A DNA stretch of 64,000 bases, from the NCBI GenBank assembly GCA_036345935.2, contig JADWOT020000006.1, positions 12,374,519 to 12,438,518 of the forward strand, in the 5' to 3' direction. The position numbers and the translations under genes are program-made. Source of the DNA: Taenia hydatigena. Its lineage: Eukaryota > Platyhelminthes > Cestoda > Cyclophyllidea > Taeniidae. Below the pieces are notes generated by a model, which saw nothing but the letters and a program-made list of their open reading frames with translations, did not search any database and was not told where the DNA came from. Positions within the stretch are counted from its first letter, which is position 1. Every line of letters begins with the position of its first letter. This document shows positions 1 through 14,400 of this stretch, piece by piece.

Positions 1-1002
1 TCCATTATGTTCATGGCAAACCGAAAAAAATATTTGACTTCAACGAAAGGTCACTAAATCCAAGCAAAAAATACCCAATGACCTAGTGAAACGGTGCCGA
101 ATTAATCATATATAGGTGTGACTTTGATCAACGCATTATCAGGACTTCGAAATGATCGTTTATGAAAATTAAGAAATATTCCAAAAAAAAAAACATTCCA
201 CGAGGCCAGAAGGAGAACGATCGGCATTATTTAGGAAACTTGCGAAAAAAATAAAGACTTTAATAACGGGTATTGTGTGCAATCACGCCAGATATCTCGG
301 TGGAAAGTGCGGAACGCCCAGCATGGCAATAAAAGGCCAATGAATCAAAATTGCCAAATGTCTTCATACAATACACCACTAACTCTCATTAACACGGTGC
401 AAAAAGAAACAGAATGAAGCGAGCGACAAGGTAGCATAAATGATCCAACGGGAGTTGACCTTCAAATGGACTCCAGGCGGCAGGTCATATGCACCGATAC
501 CGCAGCATTAAAAATGAACAAAATCCAGGATCAGGATAGCTGGTTTTGGTAAGTAGTCACTCATCACTCCACTTCTGATGTTTAGGCAAAAACGCCCATG
601 AAGTGAATGATTGCTGAAAAATGCCAAACTTTTGATGGAGGCAAGTTAAAATAGGAAAGCCCCAAGTTTCAAGTGGATACAAGGATTAAAAGTCGTTGGT
701 AAAACTTGGGAGGAGAAGAGACATGAGGTAACAGATCCAATATTGAGAGAACTATGCAAAACATAGAATCTTCCGGTCTAAGAGATAAAAAAGAAAATTT
801 TTCTCTTGCTGACGATAAATCTTGTCATAAAACGGCAGGGTAAAATCGACACGCCTAGGAAAGAAATACTCAACAGAGTTTTGGCCCTAATTACGCTCAC
901 ATTCATACCTTCCGTACACGGAGTAATGGCTTACAAAGCGCACACAGACTAAAGTGGAGCATGGACAGAAATGTTGCAAGGGATAAAAGTTAAACAACTC
1001 AC
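1..1002. other. No resolved gene; expected 3' part of the CNNM gene
   Basis: The donor after the exon at 1003-1137 (TCGA|GTGAGT) implies at least one more CNNM exon to the left. I could not place it with a matching phase and homologous sequence here, so the rest may lie in this stretch or outside the window. Confidence 0.5.
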
Positions 1003-4000
1003 TCGAGGCGAGGTGACGCAAAGCAGCTATTTTAAGCTGAGGTGATAAATGGTGGCGCGGTTTGTTGGAGTTTGAGGTGTTGAAAACACGGAAGTCTGTT
1101 TTTCGAACAAGGCGTGGCTGCTTTCTCGTGTTATCCGCTGGGAAAAAAAATATCTGAATGAGAATCTCGAAACAAGAAAGTGACTTGACATGCATGATAA
1201 TGTTTGGGATTCATTCGTTCAATATTTAAACGGAAAAGACTAAAATAGGTCACATAGTTCTTAGAATCCGCAGTGCTAATAATTGAGCTCTTTGAGTTAG
1301 ATGTTCAACCATTACGTCAGTCTTGAGGGGAACAAAATTTGGAAGAGATTTTCAGTACTGCTACATCCATTTATTTGGAGAAGCGGCATACTGGCTACAC
1401 TGAGACAAAAAGTACCTTACAACTCGGCTGACTGCAAACTTGAAAAAAAGTAACTACATTTAGTATTGAATTTGTTAACCTTACTGAATATATCTGTTTC
1501 ATCCACAATCTCAGCTTGGATTATTTCCTCAATAACATCCTCCAGGGTCACGAGACCAACCAACTCTTGGAATGGATCACCAACACCATTGGGTATGATG
1601 CGTTCCACAAATGCCATGTGAGTTTTACCTGAAAAGAGCAATAAGTGGCAATGATTGTGTTGGTTTAAAAGCATAAGTACATTGACAATGCATACGTATA
1701 TTGGCATTTGTGTAGCACTAAATGCTAAATGAATGTTGAAAGAAACGGTACAATTCGCATGGAAGCCTAAAGTAATCATGGGCGTAATTATGCCTTATTT
1801 GTTGCTGAAAATGTTTACGGGTATCATTATCGTGGTTGCGTGCATTAATAAAGGCAGAAATTCGTCATAACATTGAAATAAGATGTCAAGGGGTGCGACA
1901 CAAGCGTAGCTGAAATAGGAACTTATTAGGGCAACGCACCTGAGTGCCATGAAAAGTAGAGCAACAATGAAACTAGTAAGGTGTGTGGACGGTTTAAGTA
2001 AACATGCACTGACCACAGGCCGAAAAATCACCGACGCTGAAGGAATAGATAACACAGGATCCAGCAGACCCAAAATAATGCCGATAGGAATGATGTTAAC
2101 CGAAATCAGTTCAAATGCTGCCATATACGCCAAGCATTTTACGATAATTTTAAATATTACATTTGGAAAGGACAAAACACAGTCAGACCACCAAACAATA
2201 AGAAGCGATGGCACCACGAACAAATAGATAAATTAGTGAAGGAGATAATATAATAAAAAGTGTTCATTTGCAAAGTTTAAACTCGCTACTGGCATATCGA
2301 GACTTGGCGCAAATAAACCAGCATGAAGCACAAATTTGGCAAGACTGCACTTGCAGTGTACATCAGTGCCCAACGGCAGCACCTAGCCAGGTGCTTTTGT
2401 GTAGGACGAGACTTCGTTAAAAAATGCATGCTTATTCAATAAAATAAAACACTACAAATCGATTGCCGTCGATTAAGCGGTGTGAAGAAAATCCCCAGCA
2501 ATTTACGCAGGACAATTCAATTACTTCAGCGTGTCTGTTTTTGAAACACCAGAATCGTTAAAAAATGAAGAGGAAATGAGAACTGCGCTTTTGTAAAAGT
2601 TTAAACATTCATAGCAGGTAAAAACGAAAGTTCGTAAATAAGGAGGCGCTGGAACGAGCATAAACAAATCAACGATTAAGTTGAATAGAAGCTCGTGAAC
2701 CATAAATGAAGTATACATTTTGATTAGCTGAAACCAAACTGAAAGAATAATAGCGTACCACCACTTTCAAGCTTATAGAAATTTATTTAGACATCTTCCA
2801 GCCTTAGAAATATTACCAAGCAATAGAGGACTACCCAAGTAAACAAACTCTTAGCTGTCTGAAACTAATCCAGTGAAACAATTTAAAACAAAAACGCAAA
2901 AATCAGAAAAATAAGGGAAGGAAATAACGCCAAAATGCCCCACTGAATTAAGCAATGGAATATCGAAGGAAGCCAGAAATATACCTCGACAGAAACCTCA
3001 GAAAAACAAGTTGTCTTGCTAGCCTCAAAAAGCGATTGTATCTCTCACTATGGAAGAGGAAGAGTTTACCAACATAATATTGCCTTGACCACTACTAAGT
3101 TCTACTTTCAACTATGGTCACGGCATAATCCATAGGCAAAAAGGCAAATCGAAACTGAAATGGGTTGCCTTGATTCCATCAGGGAAAACTCATCAAATCA
3201 TATCCAACACTTTGGAGTATGCTTCAATAGGCAAGATCATGCTCACGCCAGTTCCACTATACAAGAAAGTACGGACTAAAATCAATCCCAACAGATGTAT
3301 TAAACAAGTTTGAAATGGAAACCAATCCAAAATACCTTGTCTAAATTCCTTGAGCATAGCCTCAAGACTGGTGGTTTCTGGTACCACGACAATAGACCTA
3401 TTGTAGAAGTTGCAAACAGTTGCCACGGGAACTTTGTCGTCGGCATTAATGAAGCCGAGGTCTTTGACATTGAGAATAGCTTTGATGTTCCTCCTATCGC
3501 CCTCATACATAGGGATTCGAGTGAAGCCATGAGAAAATATTTCGTTCATTGTATCGAAGTCCAAGAGAGCTGTGCTGGGCAGCATAAAAGCATCACTAAG
3601 CTGCGTCATGATGTCCTTCACAGTCTTTGTAGACATGTTCAAGGCACCGGCAATTATGTTCATTTCATCTGGCGCGACAAGACCAGCATCTCGCTGTCAA
3701 TTAATAATAACTAACATAGAGTTTGCATAAAGGGAACCAAATTCATAGGTAACGAGAAGGGTACCACGGTCAAGTGAGCAATATCAAAAATCTTAGAGCA
3801 GATAAGACGTGAATTTATTTGAAAACTAACTATGCCAACAAATCCGCATTTCCAAAAACAAACCAAACCACAACAGCGCCTAGATGATAAATAGAACGAA
3901 ATTCCCTATTCGTGTGCACGGGAACAGCAACGACAAGAAAAGTGCATGCCTTTAGGATTCCAACCCTTACATCGCGAGAATGTACGCGATCTTCTCAACA

Positions 4001-5821
4001 AAGACATCCCACCTCCTCATTCCCAATATTTATAAGGGTATTTACCAAATGGTGTAACAAAGTGCATCACCAGATCCGATGCCCTACAGTGAAATCCAAT
4101 GCACTAAAACAAATTGTTGATATAATCCACCACTTTAACAGAGTGCAAATTTAGAAAACAACAAGGCATTCCCCGTTAAGTGAAATGATCGGAAATCGAG
4201 ACCATTTGGTACTGTACCAGTCCAATTTGGATACTCCCATGAGCTTTAACTAGTTTAATCACAGATCTTCGTAAGAGAAGTTTGCACATCACTAATACGG
4301 GCCAGAAAAATCAAATATGCGAAAGTAAAGAACCTCCGATTCAACCAATAAAAGTGGGATCTCCCCTTTCCACCCAAATAAATGATAAAGCGCAATGGCC
4401 CAAACAGATTTCTTACTAGTTTCATGGGGAAAGACATGTTTAAAGATCATAATGGGCGATTGTAGAGTGCTAAGACACTTGTCGAATAGGCACAAGAGTA
4501 GAACAAGGTGTAGAATAAACAACCCCTATCCACAGTCCTTGGACCACTTGAATTTGTTCAAGTACTTATGAAGGTTCAAAGGTTTTTCTATTATTTGAGC
4601 CTATTACTGGGAAATGAGGACTTCAAGAATAAAAAAATGAAAAACCTATCCAATGGGTCGATTTAATAAAAATGTGTACATTTAAAAGTTAAAAATTAAT
4701 GCAAATGTCTCCAAAAAAATCAAAACATTAAAATTTCCAATATACTAGATTTGCTAGGCATAGAAACAGTCGAAAAGTGAGGAGATTTAAAACCTCCCAA
4801 CATTTCCCTTAGAAGTTTCACAGTTATAAAACAAAACGTTCACAGTACTTGCCTGTTCTTTTAGTAGTACACCAAGTTTTTCCTTGCTGTAAACCTGCCC
4901 CAGGTCTTCTCCGAGCATTTTGTCGAGAACAAAACTTATCGGAAAGGCGAGCGGAAATGTGACCACCATGAAAAATCGTGTGAGCCAGATCGTTTTCGCC
5001 CCGATGGCGAGGCCGTGGCGGGAACATATTGCTTGTGGAAGAATTTCACCAAACGTGGTAATACCCAGTGTCGATGCAATGACTGCAAACAGACCACTAC
5101 CCGTCAGATTATCCATAAGTATAGTGAGGGATGTGTTGACCGTCACGTTTCCGAGCAAAATTGTGCAGAGCAACAAATTTCCCTTCTCCCTTACAGGGCG
5201 AATGGTTTTTGCGTAGCGCTTCTCGTCAGGATCTCCAGCTGTTTCAATAATCTTAAGTTCTGTCTTGTCTAGCGCCATCAGTCCGAGGTTAAGCCCAGAA
5301 AAGAGGCCGGATAGGGAGAAAAGAACAATAATAAGAATAATCTGAACCCATAAAGGCATAATGGTGGAGGCTGTACGAAGAGTGACAACTGCTGCTGGGT
5401 ACATCGGCTTGGCGTGAACCCAGCTTATTGTTTGGTTCTGGTGAAAAAGCGGGTACGCCAATTTGAAGCAAATGTAGAATGCGCTTTCGAAAGAAGTCAG
5501 TTGGCGTAGCAAAACCGACGTTTCTAGTAAGTAGGCTGAAGATTTCTTTACATTGAAGGCAACCGTTGCACGATGATTTTCACAAGAAAGTGAATGCTCA
5601 TCTCTAGATGTTGCAAAGGCCATGTATGTCACATTTTCAAAATTTTCTCCATAAATATACAAAGAGATATTTTTGTTGGTTGGAACTTCAATGACTCCGT
5701 CGCTAAGACCAATGAATTCGCTAGGAATAACACCGGTTACAACTGGGTTTTTCGAAAAGGCAACAACAAAAAATAGCGTGAGAACGACAAGCGAAGCACT
5801 AATTTTGGCGCACTTTGGCAT
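1003..5821 (-). CDS. CNNM: CNNM-family metal transporter (ancient conserved domain protein), 3' part not resolved
   Basis: Coding exons, in order: 5821-4853, 3693-3336, 1628-1485, 1137-1003; all phases match, giving about 535 residues. Residues 1-24 look like a signal peptide. An extracellular region follows to about 150, then the DUF21 membrane domain (about 155-320) with the hallmark [15 protein letters not shown] near 170-185. The next exons carry the CBS pair (e.g. [28 protein letters not shown]), and the fourth holds the linker into the cyclic-nucleotide-binding-like domain ([14 protein letters not shown]). CNNM proteins regulate or carry out Mg2+ efflux at the plasma membrane. Intron 1 starts with GC (CAG|GCAAGT); phase 0 on both sides supports it. 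The rest of the C-terminal domain was not found in 1-1002. An ATG at 5884 would add 21 residues; 5821 is preferred because it gives a clean signal peptide. Family call strong; paralogue not assigned. Confidence 0.9.
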
Positions 5822-6374
5822 GATAGAACGAAGTCTAAAAAGACATGACGAAAATAACAAACTCCCGATGTTGCTTAAAAGCAAATTTTAGGAATGAGCA
5901 ATGTCTCACCTCTGACACAATCCAAACCGACGAAAAGCAATGCCAGTGGCTACAGAAATGAGTAGAATGCGTTCGAATAGCAAGACATTCCCGACTGGAC
6001 CAATCAGATTTAAGTTGAAAGTTTATAACAACAAATGAATTTATTCAAGGTCCTTCCGGCATACGCATAAATGAAAGGTAAAAATAGACTTCAATTAGGC
6101 TGAATCTAATACTCTCTCATAAAAACCACTTAACATGTGGTAAAGTGTGCTTCCGCAATAAATTGGCATGAGCAATGTTTAATGGTGATGTAAAGTGTTC
6201 AGTGAATGTATTACAACTTATCGCGAGGATGAGAGTGAATTTGGTAGTTATAAAACTGAAAACGAATTCAAGATTAGCATTCTACTGAGAAAATTTATGC
6301 ATATTACAAAGACAACGGGGCGGTAATATCTTGATGAACCATGTCAACCAATAGGCATACCAGTGAAAACCGAA
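5822..6374. other. Upstream region of the CNNM gene; nothing recognised
   Basis: AT-rich sequence directly 5' of the minus-strand CNNM start. It presumably holds its promoter and 5' UTR, but no specific element could be identified. Confidence 0.4.
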
Positions 6375-6774
6375 TCCCATATTGCATGTTTCGCAATCGC
6401 TAAGTGCATCCTTACAAAGATGCTCTACCGTGTGGTTACGAGAACGAAGCCTACGTAGTCGTAGAAGAAAGAAAACCACCCGGTGGTATAATTAAAGCGA
6501 GCCATTGGCAGTAGCACCGGGGACGGCGCTCAAATGACTAGAGGCTGTGTAATGCTTATGTTCTTTAAATGTGCTTTGCAGGCCGGAGGAGGGGCGACAA
6601 GTATAAACTTGGTTGCGGAGCGGCGTGGCTACTCCCAGGAGCGCGACTTATCCTCGTCCTGAACTCTCCTACAAGATCCCGCTGTACCCACTCTCTTACC
6701 CATAATAAGGATGTCAAAGCGTGCTCATGCTTCTAATAACAAGAACGACAAGAAGGAAGAGGAGATACCCCACA
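6375..6774 (+). mobile_element. 3' fragment of a Ty3/gypsy element: pol tail plus LTR
   Basis: From about 6400 the plus strand can be read as the end of an integrase reading frame (GYENEAYVVVEERKPPGG, stop at 6512-6514). It matches the corresponding tail of the larger element at 26757-26860 on the minus strand. A purine-containing stretch and an LTR (6548-6774) follow, the same order as in the large element. No 5' part lies to the left, so this is a truncated copy in the opposite orientation to the 26.5-30.8 kb element. Confidence 0.8.
6548..6774 (+). repeat. LTR, family A (227 bp)
   Basis: Starts TGTAATGCTTATG and ends CCCCACA, the TG...CA ends of an LTR. It aligns along its length with the LTR at 31084-31313 and, more distantly, with the two LTRs of the element at 26490-30844. 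Near its end it carries an ATG (6711) that opens a reading frame beginning MSKRAHASNNKNDKK, shared with the other family A copies. Confidence 0.82.
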
Positions 6775-8240
6775 CCTTAAGCTTACAATTAACTCCCTAT
6801 CCTACTAGATTTCTAGTAGATTTTTACTATTTATGCTTTTTATATCTAGGTATCCTAGTCTTCCTTGGAGTCGTACCGGGTATGTTTTAATAGCACATAG
6901 GCTACTAGCATGGGGGACGCCGAATTACTCACTGAACTACAAACTACGCGGACTGCATTGCGTGCGCAGTTCGACACACGGTAAAACAAACCATCACTTT
7001 ACTACGCATGGTCTGGAGCCTCTTTAATGCTTAGCAATGTATACCGAAGAAAGCGTTGTCAACTAGTTAATTTGCATTTCGTAATTAATACACATAAGAA
7101 TTTTTTCGTATGGAATTCTTTTCTCATGTTACTGTCCAGTAATTTAATCTCTAGTTATTTCATCTTTATCTTTTATCTGCCGTTAGGCCCAACACGGTAA
7201 CACCAGTTAAGACCTTTCTAAAGTCCAAAATATACTAGATTCAGTAAAATCATCGTATAACTTAAGTATCGTCCACATACTGTTGGAAATGTACACATTC
7301 TTCTTATCGATAGTTAAATGCTAAGCCCCGTTTTTTGATGCTCGGCAGTCTTCTGAACCATAAACAAGAGATTCAAGCAATTGACCGCTGAAGGGCTAAA
7401 TTCGCTTCCGTAATCGCGGCCATTCCTCATGAAGGACTTGTTCTGCGATTATACATTGAGTCAGCATGAAAAATGTTTATATTTATGGTATTCACATTAA
7501 CATTGTCAAATACCACGTAAGTAGATTGGATGACATTAATGTGTGATTAGTTTATTTGTACGACTGCAAGTCTAAATTCGCGATCTCTTCATTCTCAACT
7601 GTTTGAACCACCGCTTTCCAGCATTAACCTGCAAATAGCATTTTACGGAAATGCAATAACTGAGCTTGCAATTCTTTCATACTTTCGTTGTTACGCCGAT
7701 TCCGAATTTTGCTCCACCGATACCATTAATCTGCGTCATGCTCGCATTTCATCCGGCGGATAAATTAGAAAGGGAGTTGAATAAGATGGTGAAATGTGGA
7801 GCGATGGAGTCTGGGTACATAAGATTGAAAATAAGATGGTAAAGCGCATAAAGGCCTACTTGGGTACAACCCACGCCTTTTTTCATTACATTTCTTCAAG
7901 CATCCAATTTTACACGCTGCGAATCATTTAATGTGATAGGTTTTGCAAATGCATCAGCTCGACGCATATTTTAAAGCTGGAATTGACGAATGTCGTTCTC
8001 CCCGTTGTTAAACATAAGATGTGGATCGCCTTGTTGTTAGTGCTACTGTTCCGCTTAAAGGCATGTGACCAATGTGTTGCTAAAGGATTACGCTCCTCGA
8101 TCCATCAGCCTTACTTTGATGTCATTAGTCATAAATAATTTCAATTCGCGTCATAGTCTTCGGACTTCCAATGCTGTGGTAGCTTATTGAGAGCATGCCT
8201 AAGTGGTCACTAGCTGGTGGCTTTAATTATTTCGAAAGAA
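6775..8240. other. No gene recognised
   Basis: AT-rich sequence with short stop-interrupted frames only; no recognisable coding, RNA or repeat feature. Confidence 0.5.
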
Positions 8241-8429
8241 TGCGTAGCGTTCCGAGGCTCCCTTGAAGGCAAAAGAAGGCAGAATACTAGGGTAGAATAT
8301 GTATATATTCAACAGGCAGAGGAAAGGAGCTGCTGGCATGGCCCGGAGGTCAGACTACGCAGCCAGGGCAATATGGCCACCTCTGTTACCCTGACCGGAA
8401 CCGGTAGTTCAAACAAACAAAATATTATA
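8241..8429 (-). repeat. LTR relic, family B (189 bp)
   Basis: On the plus strand it reads from a degenerate GTAGCGTTCCGAGGCTCCC to ACAAAATATTATA, matching over its whole length the LTRs of the miniature element at 52440-53299. By the primer-site logic of that element the LTR orientation is minus. The ends have decayed from TGTAG...CTACA, so it is an old solo LTR. Confidence 0.75.
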
Positions 8430-11400
8430 AAATGTGCCACTTTGGCGTTTAATTTTATTATCACCTCCTTTCGACGATGACCTATTGGTGTCATCCTATT
8501 TCCTTGTAGACAAAATATCAGTACTTTGCTAGCGCTTTGACTTGCAGTCTTTCAAGTTAACTAATGCCATTGCTTTGGTATCTTTTTAGCGGTTTTTAAA
8601 AACCCTTCATCAAAAGCGCTCTCTACGTCACAGCACTGATAGTTAACAACATGCTTGACGCAAATTTTCGAATTTTTATTCGGATTAAAGAAATGTATGA
8701 ACAAATAAATGCAACTTTTTTCACCAAGATCTATGTGGGAGAATTCGCATACAGTTTACTAAAACTGCCTATCATGTGCTATTGCGTAATGTTAGTGAAA
8801 TAAAAACATAACTTCACCTGTCGATAGAGTGAATTGCGACTACTGCTCCAGAGGTGGGAGCTTATTACTGCAGTCAGTCGAATCCTGACTAAACAGTTTT
8901 GAGCACGAATTCACCGTACCACACGTTTCAGTGGCAGTGGATTAGGCGAATAGCAGTGTAAATTTAAAATGATGGCTAGTACGCCTTATGGAGTGCCCCT
9001 GATCAGTAGCACAAAGGTAACACTTTCCTCTACGCAACTTCCTCATAGCTATTACCCCTGTAAATCAAAAATTGTGCTCTCTTTGGCGTAAATACTTTTC
9101 TTAGTCACCTAAGCATAAGCGGGTGGTTAGGTTATTTGAGAAATTTGAGTAAACACAACGAACTCTCTTTAAATTCCCAACTTTGCTTTTCATTCGTTGG
9201 GGCTCTTTTTTCAAACGTACACGAACTGAAGCAAGTATACCGACATTTCGACCCATATTAGTTGATCAATCTAGCGATTGTGTTAACATTGATCAATTTA
9301 TTAAAACGACCAGAAGAGTAAAATTGTGCTTAGGTGTCGTCTGACTTGCTAATTAGACTGCCATTGGGTCGGGTTGTGCCAATAGTGGCAGAAGTGTATG
9401 GAATTCTCCCATGAGAATTGAAAAATGAACTCACCTTACCCATAAATCCTAAAGGTCCATCAATAAGCCAAACGACTAAACAAAGATTTTTAATTGGATA
9501 GCAAACATTTTGAGATACTGGTTGAGGCCAAAATATTCCTACTGGAGCAGTAATCACCGAGATTTTCTCTGGCACTTCCCTTACATGTCAGAACATAGTC
9601 GGCATCCAAAAGGGGTTACTTTGTCTTATGGTGTTTTGTATGCATAATTTTGTACGAAGTGTCGTCATTTACATTCCATACAGAGATGTCCAATATTCAC
9701 GATGAACAGTGCGTCTATAATTACCAACTGATGACTCTCAAGGGCCTGCTCCTATGCAATTTTCCTGAGTTGAACCGTCTCACTTAAAAAATAGTTCCTT
9801 TTGCATCGACCGCTGCCGATGTCGACTCTCTCTTATTGTATTACGTTTGAAATACTTCTTTCGTTTATGTTGCGTGAAAGGAAGCGAAATAATTTTGCCT
9901 GACATAAGCTTGTTAAGTCCGCCACTCACTGCCATAGAATGAGCCAACCAATAGACTCGCTAAACTCTCCGCATTAGTCGAACGGCACAAACAACTGAAG
10001 GCGATAGCCTCAAAATACTAATTTTGCCGAATCTTCAAAGTTGTCGAGATGGAATGGGTGTAATTCAGAAGAGGTGGTGTCGCTACAGTTCGAATTGACG
10101 CAAATGCGGAGATAAGTTGCCTTTTAAGTAAGCTAATACAAAGAATACAGAATCACATAAGTGTGAATAAATGTAAAAGTAACCACCTAATGCGCTGAAT
10201 ACTGCGCATAGTTTCTGATGTAAAGAGCAAAAAATTAGGCACTGCAAACTGTTACAGCGGTAAGTCACTATTATCACCAAACAAATGCATCGGGTCATGA
10301 TCACGTCCCAGTCTTAATTGCATTCACGACATTCAAATATACCCCACAATAATTGGAATGTGAAGAAATTAAGGAGAAAAGAATGCGTTACATAATGCTT
10401 CAATTTTGTTGAAAGCAGAAATAGCCTTTTTATAAGAAAAGAACCTGCTTGTAGGATGTATTTTAATTTTAAATAACCTTTGACAGGTTACATAACACAT
10501 TTAGAAGCTCATAACATTAGGCAGTAGAAACTCGAATCATGAACCTATTTCTCCTTTTTTCAACTCAACTGACGCTATTTGCATTAAACTTCATTTATTA
10601 ATTGGCATTTCTATTACAAAAAAAACTGTGCAAAAACACCAACAAATGCACTACCTTCACCACTAAACAAATTAGCGGTACCTCAAAATATTTGCATGGG
10701 CTAAAGTTAGGCAGAAATTGTTTAAAATACTTTGCTAAGCATCAAGTCCAAAAATTTTGCAATTTAAAATGGCTTGAATTTGTGTTTCACTTTTAACGGC
10801 TATGGGTCGGGCTACATGTGGCCCATTTTTTTGGTTACTTACATCTTCACACCGATTCTAATTGAGAGAAATTTGAGATGAAGCCCAGAAGTATGATGCG
10901 AGTATGACTGTGAAAATAGAGCCTTCGCTAAATTAGCTTGTCCAGCAATCCCTATTTACTACCCATCGTAAATGTTTTGCGGCTCTAATTCAACCGAATC
11001 CCAAATTATGCTTGAGGGAAATACGACAACTTGAAAACTTGAACCCTGGTTGATGCACGAAGGCAAAAAATTTATGCATATTAGTCGAGACATTAGTTTC
11101 GTAAAGATGGATAAAATAATTCTACTAAAGCTTGGGCTAATCAGTACAATCACATTTTGGTTTACCTTTGGCCCGATGATACTACCCGTGATAAGAGCTG
11201 TTCATTCAGCTTAACATCAACACTTCGATGTTTTCCGACTTTTAGATCATTTATGAGTGAGTAAAACACGGATATCATAATGTCAGAAACAATGCCAAAA
11301 AATGATTAGATTAAATAGAAGTTAAAATAGTAGAAAGCAAGGTTTATCCTTATGTAAGAGACGCCGATTTCACGTGTTTACCTTATTGTGAAAAAAATTG

Positions 11401-14400
11401 ACACCAAAATAACTGTGATAATCAAAAACCGACAGCTTCTTCCTTTTCACTCTAAGAGCCAAATAGCTTGGGGACTCCAACTTTTGTTGGTAATGAGCTG
11501 ACGAAAACCCATGCTTCCTTCGGTTCATTTTGACCTCAAGAGGATGGCTGTTGGATCAGGATTTTCTCGGGTTGGGAGTAGTTCGAGTGCGGTCAGGAAA
11601 GGGACAGAGGTAGTGAACGATGGCATGCACACTTCTAGCACACTGATTCCTCATTTCGTTTGCCCCAACCTTCATCTGCGCGTCGGCGCAAGCGTAACTA
11701 GGAGCCGTCTTTACTGGCAGCGTCCGCACCGGGGCAATCACATATTGACCGCCCGTGCGCTTCCGCTTTAGCGTCGCGTCCAACCATGTACATGCCCCTT
11801 TGCACGGACTTGCGAATTGCGCATTCAGTGAAGACTGGAAAGGCAAGTCGTTAAACTCTACCCAGTCGACGTTCATGAAAGTGGTGGCATTCTTACTGAA
11901 CTTCGTAAAGGTCACACAGGCGATGTCCCCATGCAAAATAATTTTTTTCCTTTTTCGAACATGTGCAAGTTAGTGATGGACGCTTCTTACAAAATTAAAT
12001 TTTTTTAATGCGAATCATACAGTAAGATTTAGTGCGGCAAAATGTAGTTTAATGTCTGCATAATTGATCACTTATATTTTAAAATGAAGATTTTCAAATA
12101 AACCAACCAGCTCGTGATTTCAAAGCATTAAATATGCGCCTTTTGACAGCGTCATCTGTAACTATACAAGGAATTGACACAACTTTTATGCGTCAATTTT
12201 TCCTTTTCAAGGACCTAAATACTACCAGTATCAATAAACCTGGGACTCGAATATCGTATTATTAGTGTTAAATACGAACTGCACCCAAATTGACGGATTT
12301 TCCGTAATACATGAATTAGAAACCTAGGCTTGTCGGATGCCCGTACTTAAACTAATAAAATTTCACCAAAGCGTCGGAGTAGAAAGCGAAGTAAAATTAA
12401 AAATCTGGCAATTAATTATATTTACCAGCCTTCACTTTTATCAAGCACCCGGATCGGCGTGAATGCATTTGAGCGTTGGTAAAGGGCACTCGACTAAGGC
12501 CTTAACTTAATCAAAATTGCAATCCAAAAACCAATGAAGCTCAGTCAAACGCACGAAGGCTACCAAATAATGAGCACCTTTAAAAGCAAAATTTACTAAA
12601 GGTACAACGCACTAAATGTAGTCTGCATCTACTCAGCTTTTGCTCTCCTTTCGGCCATTGAAGTGCGTGGTAAAATAAATGAATATCTGCCATTCCTCGT
12701 TGGCGATAGAATTTCTAACCAACGATGCACAGCGCATAACCGCATTCGATGGAAATAATGAGTTGTGACAGTGTCAGTTCATTAATTGTGGGTAGAGAAA
12801 GTGTTAGAAAGCATCAACAAAATTGTTTCACTTGCTTTTTCGACACAATTTTTAAGCTCAGCAGACTCGATCAGAAATGAGTTCAAACAATAATCAGAAT
12901 TAAATTTCCCGTTTCATGTTGTCTAGGCAACTAGGCAACGTGCTGATACCGCAATAGTTATTTCCTTAATTGCACTTTTTAGGCAAGAAACGGGAGTAAA
13001 ACTTGAACCTCGTCTTCGAGGAGCAGCTCGATCCCCCTGACGCCGACAGTGGCCATACCGTGAACCCCTATTAAAAGGCTATATCGATGCACCGTTTGTG
13101 TGAGACTGATAAAGATGCCTCAGAACAATCAACCTTCTCGTACTAGGGGCAGTCGAAGGAGAACAAAGGGAGGAGAATGTTGCAATCCCCACAAATGCAA
13201 AGCGGGCGATAAACGGGGGTTCAGAATCTTCGGTTGAATAAGCGAACCACACAACTCGCGGATACGGATATCGGCATCTGGTATTTTGAGGATCCCATAG
13301 CCCCTCGAAAATTGATATTTGAATAATTGAGTTTTAAGGATAAATGCCACACATGTGCGATTTAGTTGAGAAATTACGGCGGAGGCAAAAATAATCACCG
13401 TAATTAATCCCTGTGAAGCTGAAAGGGGTGTGATTTTAAGGAAAGCAAAAAATAAGTGATTCCGGTTTGCTCGATGCATTATTTTGTAAGGACTACAAGC
13501 TGGTGATATTTGGTTTTAATGAAAAATATGCAACATTAAATATGGTGGCCATCTCTTGCATCTGGTTATGGCCACAACTTTGGATAGTACCAATTGCGCA
13601 AATACTGTCGAAAATGAAGCCAAAGCATATACTATAATTGAGTTTATTTTGCATCTGCTGTCCTGCTTTGGCGATTTTGGGACCATATAAATACCACAAA
13701 TTAAAAGGTGTTATTTTTTGTCAGTATTTTAATTGAAGAGGGACCTACTTAACTACAAACATTAACCACTAGCGCGTTTTAACACGAGAACCAAAGTAAA
13801 CTGTAATGTTGCATATTTTACCAACTACAAAGTGCGAAAGTGTTGACTGAATAAAGCTTACTTCAGAAGCACAAACAGTTCAATAATAAAATAATTGAAA
13901 GTCCCTATGCCATAGTGACCTGAAATTAGTTAAATATTTGTATTTTTTATTTGCATCATTTAGCATGTAGCCTGTTGCTTTTGTTGGCATTTTAAAAGAC
14001 TTACGAAGCACCAAGCATTTGAACTAATATTAACGCTTCTGGTTAGTTATTTGAGTTGAACAATTTCCAAGATGCTTTTTACTTCACAATAGTTGAACGC
14101 TTGATTTCTAGAGGGTTTCAAGTCAACAGTCAAGCTGTCAAATTACGAATGCTTGAAAAGTTTTGTTTAGTTTCTTTTTTTATTTATCTTTAGAGCCAGG
14201 ATTGTAAAAGAAGTGATTTTAATTTCTTTAGTAAAGCAAAGTAGCTTTTCCCATGCCACAGTTGCGCTTGTATTTTTGTGACTTGGGTAAACCAAGGTAG
14301 AAAGATAAGAAAACAGCAGAACAAACAAATAGCGCCTCCTATGACATTTAGGAAAGGATGCTATGGTTATTAGGTGCGGACCCACCCAATGAATTCCCAT

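Noticed and set aside
11511..11936. Overlapping open frames on both strands near 11.5-11.9 kb
   Set aside because: No family resemblance on either strand and no splice context; treated as chance frames in a slightly GC-richer patch.
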